NCBI RefSeq assembly: GCF_001428045.1
Contig: NZ_LMSD01000004.1
Coordinates: forward strand, 62,001 to 126,000
Length of the DNA stretch: 64,000 bases
DNA from: Paenibacillus sp. Soil750
GTDB taxonomy: Bacteria; Bacillota; Bacilli; Paenibacillales; NBRC-103111
Reading direction: 5' to 3'
Every line of letters starts with the position of its first letter. The stretch's first letter is position 1. A program made the position numbers and the translations under genes. This document shows, one piece after another, positions 37,233 to 45,967 of this stretch. The notes below the pieces were generated by a model that did no database searches, was not told the origin of the DNA, and worked only from the letters and a program-made list of their open reading frames with translations.

Positions 37233-37432
37233 AAAAGACCCCTTCTTTCTACTTTTGAATTCTAGCCGCTACCTACGTGCATCGTTCCATTGCCATTGAA
37301 TTCAAGAAAGTCTTTTTCTCATCTAAGTAGTCATCTAAGAGGTCAACAATCGACAAATTTCGCGGGCTATTTTATATATATCGACAAATACGATTGAAAA
37401 AATAAGGTACTACGTTACATTCCATAACATGC

Positions 37433-37464
37433 CAAAAAAGGCTACCCCTGGAAGAGTAGCCCTA
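37433..37464 (-). terminator. Terminator of the aguA-aguB-lysE operon
   Basis: On the minus strand GGGCTAC-N8-GGTAGCC is followed by TTTTTTGG. The stem overlaps the stop codon of the LysE-family gene. Confidence 0.75.
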
Positions 37465-38068
37465 TTACTGCAAACAAACCAAACACCGATAACATCGCAC
37501 CAGAGACGCGATTAATCCACAGGAACGCCGCTCCTTTGAGCCGCTCCCGCAACAATCCAATCAACAAACTGAGCAGCAGCCACCATAATGCCGAGCCCGC
37601 AAACACACCGACAACCAAGGCGATCGCAGGTGTGAAGCCTGCATCCGCGCTATCGCCCAGCCCGAGCCCCGCAAATGCACCGACGAACGACATGATCGTC
37701 ATCGGATTCGTAATGGTGAGCAGCAGGGTCGACGCATACGATTTAAACAGCGTGTCCCCACTCGCTTTGGCGGCCTCAACCGCAGGCTTGGATCGAAATG
37801 TTTGCACGCCCAGATAGATAAGGAAAAGACCGCCAACCAACTGCAGGATCACCTTTTGATCTAGCAAAAAGCTAGTAATCAACGTCAAACCGAACCCTGC
37901 GATGAAGCCATAGATGGCATCTGCCGTTGCAGCGCCTAGTCCAGATAGAAAGCCATGCAAGCGGCCAAGCGTCAAGGTTCTGCGCATACATAGGATCCCG
38001 ATAGGGCCAACTGGTGCCGCGATGGAAAAACCTAATAACAGGCCCTTAAGTAAGGGAATCAGCCACAC
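37442..38068 (-). CDS. LysE-family amino acid/amine exporter
   Basis: A 208-residue, six-helix exporter of the LysE/RhtB family. The N-terminus LLKGLLLGFSIAAPVGPIGILCMRRTLTLGRLHGFLSGLGAATADAIYG (in parts) has the family's G-xxx-GP-xG and GLGxxxAD motifs. GTG 38068 is the start, just before the aguB stop region, so it is the third gene of the aguA-aguB operon. LysE proteins export basic amino acids or other small amines. With agmatine catabolism enzymes as operon partners, an exported product such as putrescine or N-carbamoylputrescine, or an overflow of arginine or agmatine, is plausible but not shown. Confidence 0.9.
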   Translation of the reverse strand: MWLIPLLKGLLLGFSIAAPVGPIGILCMRRTLTLGRLHGFLSGLGAATADAIYGFIAGFGLTLITSFLLDQKVILQLVGGLFLIYLGVQTFRSKPAVEAAKASGDTLFKSYASTLLLTITNPMTIMSFVGAFAGLGLGDSADAGFTPAIALVVGVFAGSALWWLLLSLLIGLLRERLKGAAFLWINRVSGAMLSVFGLFAVIGLLFQG

Positions 38069-38070
38069 GT

Positions 38071-38946
38071 TTAGAACACCTGCTCACCGTCATACGTAGC
38101 GATTTTCTTGTATAGATCCGGACGACGATCGCGGAAAATCCCCCATTCGATACGCTGGATCTCCAACTGATCCAAGTCGAACTCGGCAACGAGAACCGTT
38201 TCCTCGTCACGCCCAGCTTCCTCAATCAGATTGCCCTGCGGGCCTGCAATGAAAGACGAACCATAGAAGTTGATGCTGGAATCCTCATCTTCTTCCTTGC
38301 CAATACGATTCGATGCGATAACCGGCATCAAGTTGCAAGCCGCGTGACCGCGCATGCACATTTGCCAGTGATCCTTCGAATCAATAGAACCATCCTGCGG
38401 CTCTGAGCCGATGGCCGTTGGGTAGAACAACAATTCCGCCCCCATCAGCGCCATTACACGAGCAGCTTCTGGGTACCACTGGTCCCAACAAACGCCGACA
38501 CCGATTTTGGCGTAGCGGGTTTTCCAGACCTTGAACCCTGTATCTCCTGGGTTAAAATAGAACTTCTCCTCATACCCTGGACCGTCAGGGATGTGGCTTT
38601 TGCGGTACGTGCCGAGAACAGAACCATCGGCATCAATGACAGCAAGCGAGTTGTAGCGCGCGTAGTTCTTTTTCTCATAGAAGCTGATTGGCAATACGAC
38701 GGCCAACTCCTTCGCAATCTCACGGAAGTGATTGATCGCTTTGTTCGTCTCCAGCTCCGTCGCGTAGCGGTAGTAGTCGGACTTTTCTTTTTGGCAGAAA
38801 TAAGGCGTCTCAAACAACTCTTGAATCAAAATAATTTGCGCACCTTTTGCCGCGGCTTCACGAACCAATTTCTCCGCTTTGGCGATGTTTTCTTCTATAT
38901 TATCGGAACAGCTCATTTGTGTGGCTGCTACAGTCACTTTTCTCAC
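38071..38946 (-). CDS. aguB: N-carbamoylputrescine amidase
   Basis: Nitrilase-superfamily enzyme that hydrolyses N-carbamoylputrescine to putrescine, CO2 and ammonia, the second step of the agmatine deiminase route. The 291-residue protein has the Glu-Lys-Cys triad in order: E43 in IQELFETPYF, K115 in YRKSHIPDG, C152 in GVGVCWDQW. FETPYFCQ and YEEKFYFNPGDTGF are hallmarks of the AguB subgroup. It lies seven bases downstream of aguA and two bases upstream of the LysE-family gene. Confidence 0.95.
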   Translation of the reverse strand: MRKVTVAATQMSCSDNIEENIAKAEKLVREAAAKGAQIILIQELFETPYFCQKEKSDYYRYATELETNKAINHFREIAKELAVVLPISFYEKKNYARYNSLAVIDADGSVLGTYRKSHIPDGPGYEEKFYFNPGDTGFKVWKTRYAKIGVGVCWDQWYPEAARVMALMGAELLFYPTAIGSEPQDGSIDSKDHWQMCMRGHAACNLMPVIASNRIGKEEDEDSSINFYGSSFIAGPQGNLIEEAGRDEETVLVAEFDLDQLEIQRIEWGIFRDRRPDLYKKIATYDGEQVF

Positions 38947-38952
38947 GTAAAA

Positions 38953-39993
38953 TCACCCTTTCTTGCTGGCTGGCATTTGCTGCGTCGTGCAGTGAACATT
39001 GCCGCCTTCTTTGATAATGGACATGCCGTTAATTGTACGGATTCGACGTTCTGGGAATGTCGCTTGAAGCACTTCAATCGCCTTGCGATCTGTCTCTTCC
39101 GAAGTACCACCAAATACCGGCAAAATAATGCCGCCGTTCACAAAATAGAAGTTCAAATAGCTAAGCGTCAAGCGCTGCTCTTCAAAGAACGTCAGCGGTG
39201 GTTGCTCAATTTGAATAATCTCAAATGACCGACCTTTGGCATCCCTCGCGCTGCGGAGAATTTCCAAATTCTCCTGTGTAATCGCATAGTTGGCATCCGA
39301 AGGATCGTTACAAACTTGCAGAATGATTTTGCCTGGAGCCGCGAAGCAAGCAATATTATCAACGTGACCGTCCGTCTCGTCGCCGTCCAGTCCTTTGTTC
39401 AACCAGATGATCTTCTCCACGTTCACGAAATTGCGGACATGCTCCTCAATCTCCTCGCGGCTCAGATCCGGGTTGCGATTCGTGTTCAATAGACATTCTT
39501 CTGTGGTCAAAAGCGTACCTTCCCCATCCACGTGGATGGAACCGCCCTCCATGACGAGCGGAGCGTCAAAACGTTTCACACCATGATGCTCTGCGATTTG
39601 TGGAGCTACGTTATCATCAAGATCCCAAGGCGCATATTTGCCGCCCCATGCGTTGAATTTCCAGTTAACTGCGGCGATTTCTTGCTGCTCGTTCAAGACG
39701 AAGGTTGGACCATTGTCGCGGAACCAAGCGTCATTATGCTGGATCTCAAGGAAATCCACATTTGATTCGGTGAACATCGCCTTCACTTGCTCTGCATCCG
39801 AAGGGTTAACAATTACGGTAACAGGTTCAAACTCGGCAATCGCCTTCGCCAAATCCGCATACCCTTGGGACACAACTGCGTGATCCTCTGGGTAAACCAT
39901 CGACGCTTGCACCGGCCAAGAAATAAAAGTTCGCTCGTGCTCTGTCCATTCGGCTGGCATGCTATAGTTTACATCTTTAGGTTTCGTCATCAT
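38953..39993 (-). CDS. aguA: Agmatine deiminase
   Basis: Guanidino-group modifying enzyme that converts agmatine to N-carbamoylputrescine and ammonia in polyamine synthesis. 346 residues, standard length. Seen: MPAEWTEHERTFISWP near the start, NDAWFRDNGPTFV (the catalytic Asp region), GLDGDETDGHVDNIACF with the catalytic His, and GGNVHCTTQQMP at the end with the nucleophile Cys335. Two ATGs stand together at 39993 and 39990. First gene of the aguA-aguB-lysE operon; the 250 bp upstream hold no recognised regulatory element. Confidence 0.96.
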   Translation of the reverse strand: MMTKPKDVNYSMPAEWTEHERTFISWPVQASMVYPEDHAVVSQGYADLAKAIAEFEPVTVIVNPSDAEQVKAMFTESNVDFLEIQHNDAWFRDNGPTFVLNEQQEIAAVNWKFNAWGGKYAPWDLDDNVAPQIAEHHGVKRFDAPLVMEGGSIHVDGEGTLLTTEECLLNTNRNPDLSREEIEEHVRNFVNVEKIIWLNKGLDGDETDGHVDNIACFAAPGKIILQVCNDPSDANYAITQENLEILRSARDAKGRSFEIIQIEQPPLTFFEEQRLTLSYLNFYFVNGGIILPVFGGTSEETDRKAIEVLQATFPERRIRTINGMSIIKEGGNVHCTTQQMPASKKG

Positions 39994-40247
39994 TCGTCAT
40001 CTCACTTTATCTCAATTTAGTTAATCATCGCATAGGAAAATTCAAATAAAAACATCGTCTCCCATCATAACTCAAAAGCCGCCAAGGCTCAATGTAAATA
40101 GGTAGTTCTGTGACCAAATCTTTGTCGAAAGGAACTCGCTATACGGCATGCTAAAGCTTCCCCATTACCTACCAGCATATTTGAAGTGCTTTTAATACAA
40201 ATTAGAAGAGGATTTCACAGACTGCATACCCGAAAGGATGGATCACT

Positions 40248-40883
40248 TTGGCAACTGTTCTGCATATTACTGCACATCCTCATGATCATCAAACGTCTTA
40301 CAGTATGGCCGTAGGTAAAGCTTTCATCGATGCCTATCGCGAAGCGAACCCCAATGACGAAGTGATTCCTATTGATTTGTATCGTGTCCAAGTGCCGCAT
40401 ATTGATGCGGACGTGTTCAGCGGATGGGGTAAGCTGCGCAGTGGGCAGGACTTCTCCTCCTTAACTAGCGATGAGAGCGCCAAGGTAGGACGAATCAGTG
40501 AACTCACCGAGCAGTTCATTGCCGCAGACAAATACGTATTCGTTACGCCGATGTGGAATTTCTCGTTCCCTCCTGTGATGAAAGCCTATCTGGATGCTCT
40601 TTGCGTAGCTGGCAAAACGTTCAAGTACACCGAAGCTGGCCCTGTTGGCTTACTTTCTGGCAAAAAAGCACTGCATATCCAAGCACGTGGCGGTGTCTAT
40701 TCAGAAGGGCCAGCGGCCGGCATGGAATCGGGTCATCGGTATATCAGCATTATTATGGCGTTCTTTGGTATTACAGAGACACAAGGTTTGTTCGTTGAGG
40801 GGCATAACCAATTCCCCGATAAAGCGGAGCAAATCAAGGCGGATGCGATTAGTAAGGCGAAGGAATTGGCACATACGTTTTAA
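40248..40883 (+). CDS. azoR: FMN-dependent NADH-azoreductase (AzoR)
   Basis: Flavodoxin-like quinone/azo reductase of 211 residues that uses FMN and NADH to reduce azo compounds and quinones by two electrons. Marks: [23 protein letters not shown] at the N-terminus, [23 protein letters not shown] (FMN-binding loop P-M-W-N-F) and the [22 protein letters not shown] segment (in part). The start is TTG 40248, placed by AAAGGATGG upstream. Monocistronic, ended by a strong terminator. Confidence 0.93.
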   Translation: MATVLHITAHPHDHQTSYSMAVGKAFIDAYREANPNDEVIPIDLYRVQVPHIDADVFSGWGKLRSGQDFSSLTSDESAKVGRISELTEQFIAADKYVFVTPMWNFSFPPVMKAYLDALCVAGKTFKYTEAGPVGLLSGKKALHIQARGGVYSEGPAAGMESGHRYISIIMAFFGITETQGLFVEGHNQFPDKAEQIKADAISKAKELAHTF

Positions 40884-40890
40884 TAGGGAG

Positions 40891-40929
40891 CTGTCCCCCA
40901 AGATGAATAGATCTTGGGGGACAGTTTTT
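40891..40929 (+). terminator. Strong terminator after azoR
   Basis: Perfect 14-bp arms CTGTCCCCCAAGAT / ATCTTGGGGGACAG around GAATAG, followed by TTTTTA. Confidence 0.92.
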
Positions 40930-40996
40930 ACTTTTTGCATTGGCTGCTCAGCTCCGTAGAGCTGACGACTTCTTTATTAGCAGGAGTTGGGCTGTT

Positions 40997-41178
40997 TAAC
41001 GGACACAGAAGACGCTAATCGGTTCAAAAGTGTCCCTTAACACAGCTAACGGACATGAGTGTCGCTATTTGCTTAATTGCACATGCTAATCACACTAAAT
41101 GATCAAATAACGTCGCTGGCGTCCGTTACGTTGAAGAATGGCTTCTTTTCTGCGGAATAACGTCGCTAGTGTCCGTTA
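40997..41178. repeat. Four-module intergenic repeat island C
   Basis: Direct modules TAACGGACACAGAAGACGCT (40997) and TAACGGACATGAGTGTCGCT (41047); inverted modules AACGTCGCTGGCGTCCGTTA (ending 41128) and AACGTCGCTAGTGTCCGTTA (ending 41178). Spacing is 50 bp within each pair and the length 182 bp. The module sequence is unrelated to islands A, B, D and E, but the F-F-R-R layout is the same. Lies between convergent azoR and the gene at 41328; the rest of the gap (41179-41327) holds nothing I recognise. Confidence 0.8.
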
Positions 41179-41327
41179 GATAGGTGGGAGATAGGTGGTG
41201 GATAGAAAATTAGAATCCACAGGCAAGACAAGCCGGCAAGTAGCACTCTCCCCCCTCAATATAGCAAATAAGCCACCAATACCACTCACGTGGACATTTG
41301 GAGGCTCACTCATCTTACAGTTCGGAA

Positions 41328-43424
41328 TTAGGATCTAGCTGGTGTAACGCTAATGCCCCCTTTTCCTACCAAAAAGGGATAAGTTAAATATAACCCGCCA
41401 ACATATAGCATCACCGCTATGTAAACAGGCAATAAATGTACAAAGTCCGTGTAGCCAATATGTGCGTGAACCAAAAGCCCTGCTGCAAAGCCTGGCAGCC
41501 CACCCCAGAGGAATGTCCACCATAACCAACCCTCACCTTGATTGACACCCCAAAGTGCCGAAGCAGTTATCGCTACTGCCAAGGAAAACAATGCACCGCC
41601 AAAGCCCGCACGATCATGTGCAATAAGCGGAACAATGGCCTCACTCCAAGCTGACAATTGTGAAGAAGTTACGCCTAAATAGGCCAAATCGCTTGGGACG
41701 AATACCTCCGTAATACCGACAAAGGATATTGTAAGTCCCCCGATTCCCAGACCAAAGCCAAGTATCACGAAGCAACACTGCCCCCATTGCGCTCTTAGCC
41801 AAACTCGATCATTTCGTAGCCCCGGCGGCTTGCGAGACGGATAATCCTTCAAGCCACGCAGTGTCAGCAGCAGCATAGGCAGCAAAACTACCGCTACAGC
41901 CGCATGAAGTGGATCAAAATAACCGTAACCCAGATACAGAAAGAAACTGCTAAAACCGACAACGCAAGAGGATATGACGGCCGTTCGCGCCCAATGCAGC
42001 CCGTAACGTAAACCGTGATGCGCTAACTGATAATAGAAAATGCCAATGGAGATCATCGTACCCGCTAAGGTAATGCGATCATGAGACATGAAGTGTAATA
42101 AATGTGTATTGAAACGGATAATTTCACTGCGTGATTTGCCCAAAAAGTCTTCATCATAAGGCAACAGCACCGTCGTCGCTGCGATCAACCACGCGAGTAC
42201 ACCACCAATCATCATTCCTAATCCCAGCAGGCTCATCCAGCCCCAATTCGCCCAGAAAGAAGGGGAAGGCGGGAGTGATAAAGGCACGAAGGGTGAGATC
42301 TCCCCTCGCTGGGGAGCCGTCGAAGGGAAGGAAGATTTATCAACAGCAGTTTTGGCATTGGAATCCTGCTCGTTAGCGTCAACACCTCCTTCGTACGGCA
42401 AAGCCTCATTGTCCGTGAAGGCCACAGAAGCTGTGATGCGATCATACAGGATCGCTTCGTTGATCCGCTTCGGCAGCCCTGGCCCCGCGTAGACGAGCCC
42501 GCTGTGCAGCATGACGCTAGTCGCTCCTGCTGCCAGCAGCGCGCACGCATCCTCCGGCTGATGCACGCCGCCGGCCGCCACAATCGCGCTGCGCTCGCCC
42601 AGCGACTCGCGCAGCAACCGGACCTTGCTCAGCTGCGCGCTGAGCAACGAAGCGCCGCCGCCGACGCGCTCGCGGCGAGTGCCCGGCTCCCGCTGCGCGT
42701 CGCCGAGGACGACACCGCTGAAGCTGCGCGCGGTGTCCAAGATCGCCCGCAGCTCCCCCACCGGGAGCTCCTGCGGCACATACACAAGCAGCGGCCTCCC
42801 CGGTGCCGCTGCCTCCGCAAGCTGGCGTACCTCCGCGAGGTACGCCAAAGCCTCATCTAATGGCCAGCCTTCGGCTAGGCCATCGAGGGTGAACCCCGCC
42901 GCGTACGGCGTCAGATTGAAGATCAGCTCCCGCTGCTCTTTAATCGCTTCGCGCGGCGAACTTCCAGGCATCGGCCGCAGCCGCACGAAGTGCGGCAGTC
43001 GATGCCCCATGCCCTTGCGCAGGCGCGCAGCGATCGCGTCCGCGCCGTCGTTCTCGTAGCCATCGGAGTAGACGATGGCTTCCTCATTCGCCATGCGAGT
43101 AATCGATGCATGGCTATTAACAGCTCGGACCGTGACGGGTCCGAGCTCGATGAACCCGAGCCCGAACTGGGCGAGGGCTTTGTGCGCCGTGCCGTGCGGG
43201 TCAAGACCGCCGCTGAGGCCGACGGGGCAAGCAATCGGCACGCCTGCCAGCTCGCTCGCCAGCAGCGGCGACATTTCCATGTGGCCCATCGTGCGGATCA
43301 CGAAAGTCCCACCAGGAATGCGACTTAGCTCGCCAATCGCATGCAGTGTAAGATCTCTTGCCCTCCGCCCGCTAAGCTGGAAAAGCAGTGGTTTAAATAA
43401 CGTATGATACGACCAATCGGGCAT
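41328..43424 (-). CDS. Degenerate dihydroorotate dehydrogenase-like domain fused to a multi-helix membrane domain
   Basis: A 698-residue fusion. Residues 1-350 resemble class 2 (quinone-linked) dihydroorotate dehydrogenase: FKPLLFQLSGRRARDLTLHAI, VGLSGGLDPHG, FGLGFIELGPVTV, and near the end IVAAGGVHQPEDACALLAAGATSVMLHSGLVYAGP (in parts). But the normal GLAAGLDKNG reads GLSGGLDPHG, losing the conserved Lys, and the SSPN-type active-site loop is not found. So it may not make orotate. After a linker (about 350-405) come roughly seven membrane helices (about 410-690) of unknown family, with HFMSHDRITLAGTMISIGIFY and LIAHDRAGFGGALFSLAVAI as repeated HDR-containing halves. ATG 43424 follows GAGGAGG. 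The N-terminal part is far more GC-rich than the membrane part. Confidence 0.75.
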   Translation of the reverse strand: MPDWSYHTLFKPLLFQLSGRRARDLTLHAIGELSRIPGGTFVIRTMGHMEMSPLLASELAGVPIACPVGLSGGLDPHGTAHKALAQFGLGFIELGPVTVRAVNSHASITRMANEEAIVYSDGYENDGADAIAARLRKGMGHRLPHFVRLRPMPGSSPREAIKEQRELIFNLTPYAAGFTLDGLAEGWPLDEALAYLAEVRQLAEAAAPGRPLLVYVPQELPVGELRAILDTARSFSGVVLGDAQREPGTRRERVGGGASLLSAQLSKVRLLRESLGERSAIVAAGGVHQPEDACALLAAGATSVMLHSGLVYAGPGLPKRINEAILYDRITASVAFTDNEALPYEGGVDANEQDSNAKTAVDKSSFPSTAPQRGEISPFVPLSLPPSPSFWANWGWMSLLGLGMMIGGVLAWLIAATTVLLPYDEDFLGKSRSEIIRFNTHLLHFMSHDRITLAGTMISIGIFYYQLAHHGLRYGLHWARTAVISSCVVGFSSFFLYLGYGYFDPLHAAVAVVLLPMLLLTLRGLKDYPSRKPPGLRNDRVWLRAQWGQCCFVILGFGLGIGGLTISFVGITEVFVPSDLAYLGVTSSQLSAWSEAIVPLIAHDRAGFGGALFSLAVAITASALWGVNQGEGWLWWTFLWGGLPGFAAGLLVHAHIGYTDFVHLLPVYIAVMLYVGGLYLTYPFLVGKGGISVTPARS

Positions 43425-43507
43425 AGGCCGCCTCCTCTTTTGGATGATAGTTCCAGTATACCGTGTATCCTTGCCTCTGCACATAGACACACTTTGTTGC
43501 GATTCCC

Positions 43508-43551
43508 TGTGATTCTAATCACAGAGGTTCCCTCCACTTATTCGCTATACT
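43508..43551 (+). promoter_or_regulatory. hmp promoter with Crp/Fnr-type site
   Basis: TGTGATTCTAATCACA (43508-43523) is a perfect palindrome matching the TGTGA-N6-TCACA Crp/Fnr consensus. A -10 box TATACT lies at 43546-43551. The site centre is about 42 bp upstream of the expected transcription start, the classic class II activator position, and there is no independent -35 box. Confidence 0.75.
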
Positions 43552-43592
43552 GAAAGCATCAAGTCATTCTACTGGAAATGAGATGATCCGAC

Positions 43593-44810
43593 ATGCTAAG
43601 CGAACAAACCATCCGAATCATTAAATCCACCGTGCCTGTATTAGAAGTTCATGGTGTTGCGATAACCAAACGTTTCTACGACAAATTGTTCACATCTCAC
43701 CCTGAGCTTTTACATCTATTCAATCACGCCAATCAAAAGCAAGGCCGACAGCAGACTGCTCTAGCGAATGCTGTTTATGCGGCAGCGAAGCATATCGATC
43801 GATTGGAAATGATCCTGCCAGCTGTTAAACAAATTGCTCATAAACATCGCAGTCTTGGCGTCAAACCCGAACAATATCCCATCGTTGGGCAACATTTGCT
43901 AGGCGCAATTAAAGATGTACTGGGCGATGCAGCGACAGATGAGATTCTCGGGGCATGGGCTGAAGCCTATGGGGTCATTGCCAGTGCATTCATTGGCATT
44001 GAGTCGGATATGTATACCAATTCCGCTCTGCAGCCTGGGGGATGGTCCGATTTCAGACCCTTTGTCATCGCCCGCAAAGACAGAGAAAGCGACGTCATTA
44101 CCTCCTTTTACCTAACGCCGCAGGATCATGGTCCGATTGCTGCATTCGAAGCTGGACAGTATGTCAGTGTTCGTGTCCAAATACCCGGCGATGCCTACAC
44201 ACATATTCGTCAATACAGCCTCTCTCATGCTTCTGGACAACCGTTCTACCGAATCTCGGTTAAACGCGAAAACACCAATCCAGCTGTGCCTGCGGGCAAA
44301 GTTTCCGTCTTTATGCACAATCAAGTTCAAGAGGGAGATGTTATATGGCTCTCCGCGCCAGCAGGTGACTTTACATTAGATCAAACGGATACACGACCTG
44401 TTACGCTTCTTAGCGGCGGTGTCGGACTCACCCCTATGGTGAGTATGCTGCATTCACTCGTCACCACGCAGCCGAATCGAAAGGTTACTTTTATCCATGC
44501 TGCTCAAAATGGGGGGCATCACGCGCTTCGCAAAGAGATCGAACGGCTGGCTGAAGAGCATCCTCAAGTCACATTTGCTTGGTGTTACGCGCAACCGACA
44601 GCTGCCGATACCGAGGAGCAGTCTTACCACAAAGAGGGTTATGTAGATCTCCCATGGATCCAAAGCCTTGTTCCATCTGTGGATGGCAGCTTTTACTTCT
44701 GTGGACCCCTGCCGTTCATGAAAGCCGTGAACCAATCGCTCATCGCGTGGGGTGTTCCTGAATCAGACCGTCATTACGAATTCTTCGGACCTTCCGGTGC
44801 TCTTTCCTAG
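43593..44810 (+). CDS. hmp: Flavohaemoprotein (nitric oxide dioxygenase)
   Basis: Converts NO and O2 to nitrate using haem, FAD and NAD(P)H; cytoplasmic detoxification enzyme. 405 residues. The globin domain (1-138) has Tyr29 at B10 and the proximal His85 in KQIAHKHRSLGV. The FAD-binding ferredoxin-reductase barrel (about 150-260) shows RQYSLSHAS (RxYS motif). The NAD domain (about 265-400) shows LLSGGVGLTPMVSML and YFCGPLPFM. The promoter carries a perfect Crp/Fnr palindrome, and a Crp/Fnr regulator is encoded 580 bp downstream on the other strand. Confidence 0.97.
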   Translation: MLSEQTIRIIKSTVPVLEVHGVAITKRFYDKLFTSHPELLHLFNHANQKQGRQQTALANAVYAAAKHIDRLEMILPAVKQIAHKHRSLGVKPEQYPIVGQHLLGAIKDVLGDAATDEILGAWAEAYGVIASAFIGIESDMYTNSALQPGGWSDFRPFVIARKDRESDVITSFYLTPQDHGPIAAFEAGQYVSVRVQIPGDAYTHIRQYSLSHASGQPFYRISVKRENTNPAVPAGKVSVFMHNQVQEGDVIWLSAPAGDFTLDQTDTRPVTLLSGGVGLTPMVSMLHSLVTTQPNRKVTFIHAAQNGGHHALRKEIERLAEEHPQVTFAWCYAQPTAADTEEQSYHKEGYVDLPWIQSLVPSVDGSFYFCGPLPFMKAVNQSLIAWGVPESDRHYEFFGPSGALS

Positions 44811-44864
44811 TAACATAAGTGCCTACTGTCCATGAATTGCAGCAATTTTCTCGGACCCTACATG

Positions 44865-44909
44865 AAAAACGGCTCTGTTCGCATAATGCGACAGGGCCGT
44901 TTTGTTTGT
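44865..44909 (+). terminator. Terminator after hmp
   Basis: AAAACGGCTCTGTTCGC / GCGACAGGGCCGTTTT imperfect hairpin with an ATAAT loop, followed by GTTTGT. Confidence 0.8.
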
Positions 44910-44960
44910 AGACATCTGGGTAGAGCGGGGATCTCATCGAAGGATGAGAATCCAAATAAC

Positions 44961-45137
44961 TGGATCTTGTCCATCTAATTGCGCTCATTTTGTGCGAAAA
45001 AGGTGGTTAACTGGATTTTATACAGGTAATTTCGCCACTTTTCTCAATCTGGAGAGAAATCACTAAAAATAACTACATATAATCCAGCTATTCCTCTTTT
45101 CGCTCCAGATTCCACTAATTTAACATCATAAAATCCA
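44961..45137. repeat. Four-module intergenic repeat island D
   Basis: Direct modules TAACTGGATCTTGTCCATCT (TGG at 44961) and TAACTGGATTTTATACAGGT (TGG at 45012); inverted modules ACTACATATAATCCAGCTA (CCA ending 45086) and ATCATAAAATCCATCA (CCA ending 45137). Geometry 51/75/51, total 177 bp. The third module is bracketed by near-perfect 11-bp arms CTGGAGAGAAA (45050-45060) and TTTTCGCTCCAG. Confidence 0.82.
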
Positions 45138-45141
45138 TCAA

Positions 45142-45302
45142 ATTTGTTGAAGGGCGGAGCGGTCTATTGGTTGAAGGGTGAGCGGCCCATTTGTCGGAAT
45201 GTGTGGGGGCATTTACTGGAGGGTGTACTTGGCATTTGCTGGAGGGTGTGCGGTCCATTTGTTGGAGGGTCAGCAATCTATCTGCCGGAAGTTCTGCGGT
45301 TC
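45142..45302. repeat. 23-bp tandem repeat array (7 units)
   Basis: Seven consecutive units of 22-24 bp plus a partial eighth, starting at 45142, 45166, 45189, 45211, 45234, 45257 and 45280. The consensus is approximately ATTTGYTGGAGGGTGTGCGG followed by TCC. It starts five bases after island D. A 63-codon ORF crosses it (45144-45335), but 23 is not a multiple of three, so a repeat protein is unlikely. Confidence 0.8.
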
Positions 45303-45390
45303 ATTTGTTTAAGATTATCCCCTCCCATACTTTGACCGAAGATTTGCCCCTAGCACTCATTCCTTTCCCTGCTAATTCCCAATTGTATAT

Positions 45391-45894
45391 TTACTTTCTC
45401 CCCTTTTCGCGTAGCAGCCGATTCACCGTTTCTCGGCGAAGTCCAATGAACTGCCCTATTTCCTCTTGGGTAAGCACGTCGGTCAGCTTCAAAGTACCAA
45501 TATACGTTTGAAACCATGCCTCCATTTTCAACAATTTAGCCGCTGGAGCAACTGCTGTTAGCTGATCAATCCGCTGCTGCATCATGCGCAGCTTCTCCTG
45601 CAATTGACGCGCGATCGTACGAAAGTGGTCTGGGTTGCGTTCCAAGTCCTCATACCAGGGCTCCGCAGGCAGCACTTCAACCTCACTTGTCACGAGTGCG
45701 ATCGCCGTTGCATAGTAGGCACTTGGACTAATTAGCGAATGATGCGGAATTGTCTCACCAGGTACAATGATATTCACAAGTGTCGTGTTACCATCTTCAT
45801 GTGAACGGACAATTTTCAACAGTCCCGAATGTAGCTTGAATAGTGAACCCATCTCGCCTTGGCGGAACAGGATTTCCCCTTTATGCAATTTCAT
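45391..45894 (-). CDS. Crp/Fnr-family transcriptional regulator without cysteines
   Basis: A 167-residue regulator with a cyclic-nucleotide-binding-like beta roll (about 1-90: KLHKGEILFRQGEMGSLFKLHSG), a dimerisation helix (about 92-125) and a Crp-type winged HTH (about 130-165: LTQEEIGQFIGLRRETVNRLL). The recognition helix reads R-E-T-V-N-R, matching the R-E-xxx-R of E. coli CRP, which reads TGTGA. There is no cysteine at all, so it cannot carry an FNR-type iron-sulfur cluster. The start is ATG 45894, after AAAGGGG; the longer reading from 45930 is less likely. The perfect TGTGA-N6-TCACA site at hmp is a natural target. Confidence 0.88.
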   Translation of the reverse strand: MKLHKGEILFRQGEMGSLFKLHSGLLKIVRSHEDGNTTLVNIIVPGETIPHHSLISPSAYYATAIALVTSEVEVLPAEPWYEDLERNPDHFRTIARQLQEKLRMMQQRIDQLTAVAPAAKLLKMEAWFQTYIGTLKLTDVLTQEEIGQFIGLRRETVNRLLREKGRK

Positions 45895-45967
45895 CTTCGT
45901 ATCCCCTTTAACGAGAAAAAGCGACAGCACGCTTGGGGCTGATCGCTTTTATGAATATCTTGAACGA

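Noticed and set aside
45142-45302. Possible CRISPR array
   Set aside because: Repeats are contiguous without unique spacers, units are degenerate, and no cas genes are nearby.
45144-45335. 63-codon ORF across the tandem array, rich in Gly, Leu and Cys
   Set aside because: The 23-bp period does not keep a frame, there is no ribosome binding site, and the peptide is just the translated repeat.
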